In this document: in pieces, positions 9,027-15,229 of the stretch
Numbering within the stretch: the first letter of the stretch is position 1
How the letters are laid out: every line of letters begins with the position of its first letter
Source of the DNA: Agrilutibacter niabensis
GTDB taxonomy: Bacteria > Pseudomonadota > Gammaproteobacteria > Xanthomonadales > Xanthomonadaceae
DNA length: 64,000 nt
NCBI RefSeq assembly: GCF_042657165.1
Contig: NZ_JBHSNJ010000012.1
Coordinates: 1,116,001 to 1,180,000 of the forward strand
Reading direction: 5' to 3'
Translations under genes and position numbers: made by a program
Notes under the pieces: model-generated
The model's database searches: none
Seen by the model: the letters and a program-made list of their open reading frames with translations, nothing else
What the model was told of the DNA's origin: nothing

Positions 9027-9392
9027 GCGATCCCTGATTAACATAATAGGCATTGCCGGGAACAGGAGCGCGTAAGCGACGGATTCTCCTGAAATCATTG
9101 GGACGGCGACTGCGCATAATGCGAAAGCGGCTGCCGTCGCAAGCCTTCGCCACACCCGCTTTTCTTCGGCCGAAACGGCCCGGGCTTCGCCCACGATTCC
9201 CAGCACACGAGCGAGCGGCTCACCCGTCATTTCAGCCAGGTGCGCGCACGACACTGTGTCCGGCGCTGAAAGCCCATGGCGCCACCGGCTGACCGCAGCG
9301 CGGCCAACACCCATTTCCTTGGCGAGAGCGTTGTCCGAGGGCAGCGAACGGGCGGCTCTGGCGCTGTCTAGCAAGTCATTCACGGTCTTCAT
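8922..9392 (-). CDS. Prophage HTH regulator (DUF3693-like), C terminus altered by integration
   Basis: 156 residues from ATG 9392. The N terminus (NALAKEMGVGRAAVSRWRHGLSAPD) is a clear helix-turn-helix, followed by the DUF3693-like body of small regulators in Xanthomonas-type filamentous phages, then two hydrophobic segments (about 84-100 and 103-122). The frame runs out of the prophage through the left attachment core and ends antisense to the galE 3' end, so the last 37 or so residues are host-encoded. In the circular phage genome the frame would instead continue through the right phage end and stop at a TGA just before the gene at 16607. Likely repressor of the rightward phage promoter. 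Confidence 0.75.
   Translation of the reverse strand: MKTVNDLLDSARAARSLPSDNALAKEMGVGRAAVSRWRHGLSAPDTVSCAHLAEMTGEPLARVLGIVGEARAVSAEEKRVWRRLATAAAFALCAVAVPMISGESVAYALLFPAMPIMLIRDRSNGPRPRMPLHRSRRTLIARPEAALPLLVPVRVH
9036..9063. other. Left prophage junction (attL), dif-like with degenerate XerC arm
   Basis: The core GATTAACATAATAGGCATT contains a good XerD-type arm (ATTAACATAA) and a 6-bp centre. The opposite arm reads TTGCCGGGAAC, which does not resemble an XerC site. Comparison with the right junction suggests this degenerate arm is the phage's own. Confidence 0.8.
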
Positions 9393-9461
9393 GTTTCATA
9401 CCTATTGACAGTGGGTGTTTCAGGGGACTATACATCCGCCTGTGTTTCATAGCCTGAAACA
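9392..9461 (+). promoter_or_regulatory. Phage rightward promoter with TGTTTCA operator array
   Basis: TTGACA (9405-9410) and TATACA (9429-9434) separated by 18 bp form a near-consensus sigma-70 promoter pointing into the phage genes. TGTTTCA occurs at 9392-9398 (over the regulator start codon), at 9416-9422 (between -35 and -10) and at 9443-9449. The last is half of a perfect inverted repeat with TGAAACA at 9455-9461 (5-nt spacer). This is the expected layout for an autoregulated repressor operator. Confidence 0.7.
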
Positions 9462-9538
9462 TAGGGCAGCCCGCCGGGGAGCGCCCGCCGGGTCCCCCTA
9501 GCCCCGGTTCTCCCCGGCCCTCGCTGGGGAGTAGGGAA

Positions 9539-9637
9539 ATGCTTATTGCCTTCTTGCTGATGCACGCCGCCGGGACCGTCGCTTCGTGCTGCGTCGTCAT
9601 CGGCGCCGCCCGCCTGTTCAACGGTGGCCCTCTGTGA
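9539..9637 (+). CDS. Small phage membrane protein
   Basis: 32 residues from ATG 9539 with GGGGAG about 6 nt upstream. Almost the whole protein is one hydrophobic segment (MLIAFLLMHAAGTVASCCVV...). The stop overlaps the next start as GTGA, so the two are translationally coupled. It is the first ORF after the phage promoter. Function is unknown; its size suits a minor virion or assembly protein. It is short enough that chance is possible, but coupling and the ribosome site support it. Confidence 0.5.
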   Translation: MLIAFLLMHAAGTVASCCVVIGAARLFNGGPL

Positions 9638-9783
9638 GCCTCTGGCTCGCCACCCAACCACCGCACGTGCTGCTCCTGATCGGAGCGCTGTGCGGGCTCG
9701 TCACGTTCTGGGCGGCGGTGCAGGCGTGGAACCTCGCGGATTTCATCGCGGACGCCATGGAGGCACGTCGCGATGGCCGCTGA
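9634..9783 (+). CDS. Small phage membrane protein upstream of Rep
   Basis: 49 residues from GTG 9634, overlapping the previous stop by GTGA and overlapping the Rep start by 11 nt. It has one transmembrane segment (LLLIGALCGLVTFWAAVQAW) followed by a charged tail ending EARRDGR. The chain of overlaps 9539-9637, 9634-9783 and 9773-10795 suggests a translationally coupled early operon. Function not recognised. Confidence 0.55.
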   Translation: MSLWLATQPPHVLLLIGALCGLVTFWAAVQAWNLADFIADAMEARRDGR

Positions 9784-10795
9784 CGGTGACTTTTCCCCGG
9801 TCACGGCCGGTCAAAAGGGTGGGGCAGAGGGCATTGGCCCGGGAAGTAACACGGGCCAAAAGGGTGGGGCGCTGATCGACTACTTCACCGCAGTCTTTTC
9901 GGCCACACACATTGAAGATTTTGGCCTGTCGAAGCTGTCGCACCTGATCAACACCCTGTTTGGCTTTCAAGGTGAGGTCGTATGCGGCGCGATCCGCAAC
10001 AAGAACTGGCAGTTCTACCCGCAGAGCGCGGTTCTCATGGACCGCGAGGGCGAGATGGTCGGCCGTGTCGGCCTTGGTGGGAACAGCAACACGATTTGTG
10101 TCTCGTTATCCGGTGCCGGTACGCGCTGGGTGAGGCATTGGGAGCGTGTTGCGATCCAGATGGAACGCTTGCGCGGCCGGCTCTCTCGCGTCGATGTGGC
10201 CTTTGACGATTACGACGGCCAGACCATCAACGTCCACGCTATGCGCGAACGAGCATGCCAGGGCGAATTCGCGCAAGGCGGCCGCCCGCCTGCTCATCGC
10301 TTCCTGAGTGACGAAGGCCACGGCACCGGCTGCACGCTCTACGTGGGCGGCAAGGGGCACAAGGAACTGTGCATCTACGAGAAGGGCAAGCAACTTGGCT
10401 TGTCGTCGTCGCCGTGGACGCGCTGCGAAGTGCGCCTGTACGGCAAGCATGTGCAATTGCCCCTCGATGTTCTGACGCGTCCCCTCGACTACCTGCGCGG
10501 CTCGTATGACGTGCTCGGCGACCTGCTGCGCAACGTCTTTGCCGGCATGTGCACGCGCATTAAGACCGTGCGCAAAGCGGCCGAGGCAGCAGGGGAGGCC
10601 ATGGTCCAGTGGGCCAACAAACAGTGTGGCGCCGCTGTCGGCGTCCTGATTCGCGCCTTCGGCCCGAGTTGGCCGGAGTTCGTAGAAAACCGCATCGCCC
10701 GAGAGTCGGACCCCGGTCGGTTCCGCGGTATCGCAAAGGGTCCAAAGCTCGCAGAGCTATTACGAGGAGAACTGCAATGCCCGTCGTCACCGTGA
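9773..10795 (+). CDS. Phage replication initiation protein (Rep, gII-like)
   Basis: 340 residues from ATG 9773. The body matches the replication initiation factor (Rep_trans) family of Xanthomonas-type filamentous phages: LIDYFTAVFSATH near the N terminus, then RLSRVDVAFDDYDG (metal-binding strand), TLYVGGKGHKELCIYEKGKQ and WTRCEVRLYGK. Such proteins nick the plus origin for rolling-circle replication. The N-terminal 35 residues contain the peptide GQKGGA twice, reflecting a 14-bp DNA repeat. The ssDNA-binding protein starts inside its 3' end, which again suggests coupling. Confidence 0.85.
   Translation: MAADGDFSPVTAGQKGGAEGIGPGSNTGQKGGALIDYFTAVFSATHIEDFGLSKLSHLINTLFGFQGEVVCGAIRNKNWQFYPQSAVLMDREGEMVGRVGLGGNSNTICVSLSGAGTRWVRHWERVAIQMERLRGRLSRVDVAFDDYDGQTINVHAMRERACQGEFAQGGRPPAHRFLSDEGHGTGCTLYVGGKGHKELCIYEKGKQLGLSSSPWTRCEVRLYGKHVQLPLDVLTRPLDYLRGSYDVLGDLLRNVFAGMCTRIKTVRKAAEAAGEAMVQWANKQCGAAVGVLIRAFGPSWPEFVENRIARESDPGRFRGIAKGPKLAELLRGELQCPSSP
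9812..9870 (+). repeat. Direct repeat CAAAAGGGTGGGGC within rep 5' end
   Basis: CAAAAGGGTGGGGC occurs exactly at 9812-9825 and 9857-9870, in the same reading frame (45-nt period), so Rep has two GQKGGA copies. It could be a coding duplication or a protein-binding or RNA element near the start of rep. The sequence alone does not decide. Confidence 0.6.
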
Positions 10796-11052
10796 AGTCG
10801 GCCCAGGTCGAAGAGAAGCTCATCCCCAGCAGCGGCAAGATCATGCGTTCCCAGACCGTGGGTCTGGAACTCGGCAACGGTTTTTCGCTGCCGTTCCGCG
10901 TCGGCCTCGGTCAGCGTCCGGCGTATCAGCCGGGTGAATACGACATCGACCCCAAGTCGTTCGGCCTGTCTGCCTACGGCGACCTCACCTTGGGTAAGTA
11001 CGTCGACCTCGTCCCGGTCGGCGCTGCCAAGCCTGCCGCCGCGAAGCCGTAA
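10777..11052 (+). CDS. Phage single-stranded DNA-binding protein (gV-like)
   Basis: 91 residues from ATG 10777, preceded by GAGGAGA. The frame is open further upstream inside rep, but this start has the ribosome site and begins the conserved protein. Size, position directly after rep and before the coat genes, and the compact beta-rich sequence (MRSQTVGLELGNGFSLPFRVGLG ... GEYDIDP) fit the phage ssDNA-binding proteins that coat plus-strand DNA before assembly. The C terminus is Ala/Pro/Lys-rich. Assigned mainly on gene order and family resemblance. Confidence 0.7.
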   Translation: MPVVTVKSAQVEEKLIPSSGKIMRSQTVGLELGNGFSLPFRVGLGQRPAYQPGEYDIDPKSFGLSAYGDLTLGKYVDLVPVGAAKPAAAKP

Positions 11053-11054
11053 CC

Positions 11055-11255
11055 GTGGCACGCGTTCTCACCTGCATCGATGCAACGCCCGCGTCTGACG
11101 GTTCGTGCGTTGAATCGGTGTGGGTGGATCAGCCGTCGGCATGGCCATCGCTGACGGTTGAACAGGGGGAGTCCATCGGCCTGCATTTCCTGCTTGCCTG
11201 CGTCTCCGTCATGGCCATCAAACAGTTTTTCAAACCATCCACTCACAAGAGGTAA
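11055..11255 (+). CDS. Small phage minor coat-like membrane protein
   Basis: 66 residues from GTG 11055, 2 nt after the ssDNA-binding gene. A Cys-containing N-terminal part (VLTCIDATPASDGSC) precedes one hydrophobic segment (GLHFLLACVSVMAIKQFF) and a basic tail. Proteins of this kind lie between the ssDNA-binding and major coat genes in Xanthomonas and Stenotrophomonas filamentous phages and are probably minor virion-tip proteins (gVII/gIX position). Confidence 0.65.
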   Translation: MARVLTCIDATPASDGSCVESVWVDQPSAWPSLTVEQGESIGLHFLLACVSVMAIKQFFKPSTHKR

Positions 11256-11260
11256 TCGCA

Positions 11261-11500
11261 ATGAACACCAATTCCGTCGTTTCGTTCGCTCGCAACACCA
11301 AGGCCAAGGCTGGCGCGCTGGTCGCCACCGTGACCGCCTCCCTCCTGCCGCTGGCAGTGATGGCCCAGACCGCCACCCCGGTGGAACAGGTCGAACAGAA
11401 GATCACCTCGGCCGGTGCTGACGGCGCCAAGATCGCCGTCGCCGTGGTGCTGGCGCTGTGGGGCATCACCGCGATCTACATGCTCCGCCGCAAGGGCTGA
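11261..11500 (+). CDS. Phage major coat protein (gVIII-like)
   Basis: 79 residues from ATG 11261 with AGAGGT upstream. A signal peptide of about 36 residues (basic n-region, hydrophobic ATVTASLLPLAVMA) is cleaved near AVMA/QT. The mature protein of about 43 residues has an acidic N-terminal half (TPVEQVEQK), one transmembrane helix (IAVAVVLALWGITAIYML) and a basic end RRKG, the hallmark of pVIII. It is directly followed by a strong terminator, as is usual for the most abundant virion protein. Confidence 0.9.
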   Translation: MNTNSVVSFARNTKAKAGALVATVTASLLPLAVMAQTATPVEQVEQKITSAGADGAKIAVAVVLALWGITAIYMLRRKG

Positions 11501-11521
11501 GCATCGGGCGCGGTCCAAGGC

Positions 11522-11557
11522 AACGCGCCGGGCGAGAGCTTCGGCGCGTTTTCTTTT
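11522..11557 (+). terminator. Rho-independent terminator after the major coat gene
   Basis: Arms AACGCGCC (11522-11529) and GGCGCGTT (11543-11550) enclose a 13-nt loop and run into TTTTCTTTTT. It separates the highly expressed replication/coat block from the adhesin/assembly block. Confidence 0.85.
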
Positions 11558-11577
11558 TCAGTCGGGAGAACGGGGCC

Positions 11578-11661
11578 ATGGAATTCGAACAAATCAGCGG
11601 CTGGATCGTTCTGGCCCAGTACCTTTTCATGACGCAGATTCTTTGCACGGGGTGGGACTAA
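11578..11661 (+). CDS. Small phage membrane peptide upstream of the adhesin gene
   Basis: 27 residues from ATG 11578 (MEFEQISGWIVLAQYLFM...), mostly a single hydrophobic helix. GGGAGAA lies upstream, and its TAA overlaps the ATG of the adhesin gene by one base. Size and position match tiny virion-tip proteins (gIX-like) of filamentous phages, but no firm homology can be claimed. Confidence 0.5.
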   Translation: MEFEQISGWIVLAQYLFMTQILCTGWD

Positions 11662-13055
11662 TGAACCTCGGCAAAGTGTTTGCTCACGCATTCGTGCGAA
11701 AAATTGCGTTCGTTCTTGCGGTTCTCTTTCTTTCATGGATCGGACTAGGCAAGGCGCACGCACACGTCAGCGGGTTTCACACAACGCAGGCGGAGGCGTA
11801 TCAGCACTGCATGGCCTACGGCCCTGCAACGTATCCCTCTACGCCCGGAACGTGGTCGTGCCCTAAGCATGCAACGGCGCGCATGTATCAACTGAAGTTG
11901 AACGGGTCCTATATGTCAGCCGACTTCGGCTGGGTCGCCTCTGGCGATTGCCCCGGTGGGGTTGCAGTCGATCCGGCCACGCAGCAGTGCAGCCTCTATT
12001 GTCCAGGCGGATACACCGCTGACCCGTGGAACGCGGGAACCTGCCTCGACCAGCAGAAATGCTTGGCGCGAAATGCGCTGGATGGTTTCAAGAACGCAGG
12101 AGAAACGTCCCGCCCGTTCGCGTCGCGCTGCGTAGGTGGCTGCGAGTTCAAGGCATCGGGTCCGAACGTGACAGCAGGGGTGCAAGGCGGAGCAACGCGC
12201 ACGTCCGGAACCTTTGAGTTCTCGGGCGCCTCGTGTGCTGCTCAGCCAACGAGCGTGCCTAAAGAGGAAGCCGAAGCCAAGCCGAAACAGGACTGTATGG
12301 CGGCTGGTTCAGGCCAATCGTTCTGCCTCAAGGCGAACGGTGAACACTGCTACAGCGCCAGCACGGGGCGTCAGATTTGTTGGACACCACGCGAGACAGG
12401 GCAGAAGCCGGACGAGAACTATTCGCAGAAGCGCGACGCGGGCAACACGCCTATTGCGCCTAACCTGAACCTGCCGAACGGCGACACGCTCACGCAAACG
12501 GGCACGCCCACGACGACGACGACGACGACAAAGGACCAGTACGGCAACGTTACGACGATCACGACGACAACGACCAACTACACGACGACGAACGGCACAA
12601 GCCCGGGCGGCGAGAATCAGGGCGAACCCGGGGACGGCTCCGGCGGCGAGGAAGGGGAGGGCAACGGATCGTCGGGCGGCGGGGACTGCACTGCGCCTCC
12701 GGTCAACACGGGCGACCCGCTGCTGAGCCAAATCGCCACGCAGCAATGGCTTACGCGCTGCGAGGCGAAAGGCCGTGACGACGGCATGCGGAGTGAGGCA
12801 AACGCGCTGGATACGGACGACGGCTCAGCGGCGCACGCAGGGGATCAAGCGAAGGTTTGGAGCGATGGCAGCTCCGATGCGCCATTCGTCGCGGACGAAG
12901 GCGGGTTCGGGCTCGCGAGCTCGTGCCCGGCGGCGCCTGAGGTGTTCGGCCATCAACTCGAATGGGGCATGGCCTGCGACATCATGGGGTGGATCGGTCT
13001 GCTCGTTCTACTCATGGCGCATGCGCACGCGCTCTACATCATCATGGGGGACTGA
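11661..13055 (+). CDS. Filamentous phage adsorption protein (TspB/pIII-like)
   Basis: 464 residues from ATG 11661; the frame is open upstream, but a signal peptide starts here (VRKIAFVLAVLFLSWIGLGKAHAH). A Cys-rich N-terminal region (about 35-270) is probably the receptor-binding part. A linker of poly-Thr stretches and a Gly/Glu-rich block (about 310-375) follow, then a C-terminal domain and a transmembrane anchor (MGWIGLLVLLMAHAHALYIIMG). This is the architecture of pIII and of proteins named after neisserial TspB in Pseudomonas and Xanthomonas prophages. It should bind the host pilus or receptor and terminate assembly. Confidence 0.82.
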   Translation: MNLGKVFAHAFVRKIAFVLAVLFLSWIGLGKAHAHVSGFHTTQAEAYQHCMAYGPATYPSTPGTWSCPKHATARMYQLKLNGSYMSADFGWVASGDCPGGVAVDPATQQCSLYCPGGYTADPWNAGTCLDQQKCLARNALDGFKNAGETSRPFASRCVGGCEFKASGPNVTAGVQGGATRTSGTFEFSGASCAAQPTSVPKEEAEAKPKQDCMAAGSGQSFCLKANGEHCYSASTGRQICWTPRETGQKPDENYSQKRDAGNTPIAPNLNLPNGDTLTQTGTPTTTTTTTKDQYGNVTTITTTTTNYTTTNGTSPGGENQGEPGDGSGGEEGEGNGSSGGGDCTAPPVNTGDPLLSQIATQQWLTRCEAKGRDDGMRSEANALDTDDGSAAHAGDQAKVWSDGSSDAPFVADEGGFGLASSCPAAPEVFGHQLEWGMACDIMGWIGLLVLLMAHAHALYIIMGD

Positions 13056-13058
13056 CCG

Positions 13059-13367
13059 ATGCCCGCACCGCTTTTGCTCGCGCCGATCATCACCGCTGTC
13101 GGCGCATTTGCCTCCAGGTATCTGTTCACCCGGCTCGGCGCGTGGATCGCCACGGCGCTCGTGTTCCTCGGCATTGAACTGTTCGCAAGCGCGGCAGTGG
13201 TGGAGCCTTTGCGCGACAAGGTCGCGGCGGGGTTCGCAGGCATTCCAGCCGGGTTGGCCGACTGGATGGGCGTGCTCCAGATCGATCGCTACGCAACCAT
13301 CATTCTTTCCGCCTACGCCGCCGCAATGGCGAAAAAGGCGCTGCTACGTAGGAGAACCGCACCATGA
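13059..13367 (+). CDS. Phage minor coat protein, pVI-like (DUF2523)
   Basis: 102 residues from ATG 13059, 3 nt after the adhesin stop. There are three hydrophobic segments (LLLAPIITAVGAFA, ATALVFLGIELFASAA, YATIILSAYAAAMA) and a basic end. This is the usual DUF2523 protein between the adhesin and Zot genes, taken to be the pVI equivalent that anchors pIII in the virion tip. Overlap with zot is ATGA. Confidence 0.8.
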   Translation: MPAPLLLAPIITAVGAFASRYLFTRLGAWIATALVFLGIELFASAAVVEPLRDKVAAGFAGIPAGLADWMGVLQIDRYATIILSAYAAAMAKKALLRRRTAP

Positions 13368-14497
13368 TTACCGGCGTGCATCTGATCACCGGCCTGATCG
13401 GCAGCGGCAAGTCCCTGCGCGCCGTGTGGTACATCGACCAAGAGGTCAAGCGCGGACGGCCGGTGTACGTCTGCAATCTCAACGGCCTGAACATTCCCGG
13501 CGTCATTCCATGGGAGGACCCGAAGGCATGGCAAGACCTTCCTCCAGGCTCGCTGCTTGTCGTTGACGAGGCCCAGCGGTACTGGCGTGCACGGCGGGCG
13601 GGTGACGTCCCGGCGGAACTGCAAGCCATGGAAACCAGCCGCCATGACGCGGTGAGTTTCCTCATTCTCACCCAGCAGCCGACGTATCTGGATAAGCACC
13701 TGCGGGGGCTGGTGACGCGGCATGAGCACCTGTACCGCCGCATGGGCATGCAAGCGACCGAGGTCTATGCATGGGAACGCTGCGTGGATGATCCGATGGC
13801 GCCGGGCGACAAAGACGGCGCGGACCAGTCCATTTTTCCGTACCCGAAGCACCTGTACGGCGCGTACAAATCGAGCGAGCAGCACACGGTAAAGACCAAG
13901 CTCGGCGCCAAGGCGAAGATGATCCTTGCTGCGCTGTCGGTGTCGGCCGTGTTGATCGGCTATACCGTGTGGGACATAGGGGGGCGAGTCGGGGACGCGA
14001 AGGCCTCGACGGCGTCGGTGCCCGCGGCGCTCGCGCCAGCGAGCGACCCGGGCACGGCGCCGAGTCGCCCAGGTCAATCGAGTGCGGGCAAGTGGGAAAC
14101 GGTCGAGCAGTACAACGAGGCCAACACCGCCCGCATAGCGACGCGTCCATGGTCGGCGCCGATCTTTGACGATCGCCGGGTGGCAGCCGAGCCTGAGTTG
14201 TATTGCGCCAGCAGCGCGGCCGGCGACGATGTGGACGGCCAATGGCGCGCGGCATCCTGCAGCTGCATCACCGAGCAAGGCACGCCCTATGCGCTGCCCG
14301 AAAACGAGTGCCGGATGGTGGCGCGTCAGGGCATGCCCTATAACCCATTTCGTCGTCCCAAGCGGGAACAGGCGCGGGGTGTAGGGGCGGCAGCCCCTAC
14401 GGTGGCGCGAGCGTCTAGCGAGGCTCCTTCACCCGGTGCGGTCATCGACGCCGAGCAAGTGACTGGCTACGGCGACATAAGGGCAGGGGATGGCTGA
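13364..14497 (+). CDS. zot: Zot/pI-type phage assembly ATPase
   Basis: 377 residues from ATG 13364 with AGGAGA upstream. Walker A is GLIGSGKS (10-17) and Walker B LLVVDEAQ (64-71). A transmembrane helix at about 184-204 (AKMILAALSVSAVLIGYTV) is followed by a periplasmic part with paired cysteines (YCASSAAG, AASCSC, NECRM). This is the Zonula occludens toxin/pI family, which powers phage extrusion at the inner membrane. It is the last structural gene; two unrelated cargo genes follow. Confidence 0.92.
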   Translation: MITGVHLITGLIGSGKSLRAVWYIDQEVKRGRPVYVCNLNGLNIPGVIPWEDPKAWQDLPPGSLLVVDEAQRYWRARRAGDVPAELQAMETSRHDAVSFLILTQQPTYLDKHLRGLVTRHEHLYRRMGMQATEVYAWERCVDDPMAPGDKDGADQSIFPYPKHLYGAYKSSEQHTVKTKLGAKAKMILAALSVSAVLIGYTVWDIGGRVGDAKASTASVPAALAPASDPGTAPSRPGQSSAGKWETVEQYNEANTARIATRPWSAPIFDDRRVAAEPELYCASSAAGDDVDGQWRAASCSCITEQGTPYALPENECRMVARQGMPYNPFRRPKREQARGVGAAAPTVARASSEAPSPGAVIDAEQVTGYGDIRAGDG

Positions 14498-14514
14498 CCA
14501 CTACGGGGACCGCT

Positions 14515-14533
14515 TTATGGGTATGCTCCATAA
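14515..14533 (+). promoter_or_regulatory. Inverted repeat upstream of the HEPN cargo gene
   Basis: TTATGG (14515-14520) and CCATAA (14528-14533) are perfect complements around a 7-nt centre, 24 nt before the cargo start codon and 17 nt after the zot stop. It could be an operator for separate control of the cargo operon. No convincing -35/-10 pair was identified with it. Confidence 0.4.
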
Positions 14534-14557
14534 CAAGGGGTTACGGGGTCAGGTGGC

Positions 14558-15163
14558 ATGCGTGATGAAATTTTGGAGCGCTTTCGAAGCAACATAGCGC
14601 GTGCAAACAACCTCGTTGCCATTTACAGAATTCAAGGTGGCGGTCCTCGGCGTGGGCGACGTCCTGTGCATTCCTCGGACATTCTTCGCGCGGCTGTTGT
14701 GTTCGTTCACGCTGCGCTTGAGGAAAGCTTTCGGGCGATCTATCTATGGAAGACCCCTCATGCCTCAGAGAACGTACTCAACAGCGTTCCACTGATCGGC
14801 TGCAGCCGTAATGAAAAGTTTTCACTCGGTCGGCTTGCCCCTTACAGAAATAAAACCATTCAAGAATTGATAGCGATGTCCGTTAACGACCAAGCACAAA
14901 TGCTCTCGGTCAATAACGCGTCCGACATTGCAAATCTCATTCAGCAATTTGGATTGAGGTCACAGGATTACGACCCCACGCCTATCATTCCCATGATCCA
15001 ACGACGGCACCATATCGTTCACCAGACGGACCGTAGCGAGAACAGGGGCGTGGGTCACCAGGCTGTTCGATCTTTGAGCTACGGCACGGTTCAAGCTTGG
15101 ATCTCGGCAGTAAGCGATTTTGTTGAAGCCATCCTCAGGGACGTTCCCGACGACCTGCTCTGA
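14558..15163 (+). CDS. HEPN-domain protein, putative toxin/RNase (phage cargo)
   Basis: 201 residues from ATG 14558. All-helical sequence. LRAAVVFVHAALEESFRAI (about 43-61) looks like the first HEPN helix pair, and IQRRHHIVHQTDR (148-159) carries the catalytic Rx4H motif (R150, H155), in the style of the RiboL-PSP/MAE_28990 HEPN groups. Many HEPN proteins are metal-independent RNases in toxin-antitoxin and abortive infection systems. No signal peptide or transmembrane segment is visible. It lies after zot, is more AT-rich than the phage genes, and is 66 nt upstream of the RelA/SpoT-like gene in the same direction. Function is inferred from motif and context only. Confidence 0.65.
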   Translation: MRDEILERFRSNIARANNLVAIYRIQGGGPRRGRRPVHSSDILRAAVVFVHAALEESFRAIYLWKTPHASENVLNSVPLIGCSRNEKFSLGRLAPYRNKTIQELIAMSVNDQAQMLSVNNASDIANLIQQFGLRSQDYDPTPIIPMIQRRHHIVHQTDRSENRGVGHQAVRSLSYGTVQAWISAVSDFVEAILRDVPDDLL

Positions 15164-15229
15164 TTCCGGGGCGGAATCGCAGTTCGACTCCGCTAATAGT
15201 GCGGCGACCACGAGAAGGGAAGGGCGGAA

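Noticed and set aside
9111..9126. Second dif-like palindrome (CGCATAATGCG) inside the left end, as in the folded two-site attP of CTX-phi
   Set aside because: It has only an XerC-like half on both sides and no XerD arm, lies within the regulator coding frame, and the intervening sequence does not fold convincingly with the left core.
9830..9870. CRISPR-like short repeats in the phage early region
   Set aside because: Only two copies, coding and in phase; no array anywhere in the window.
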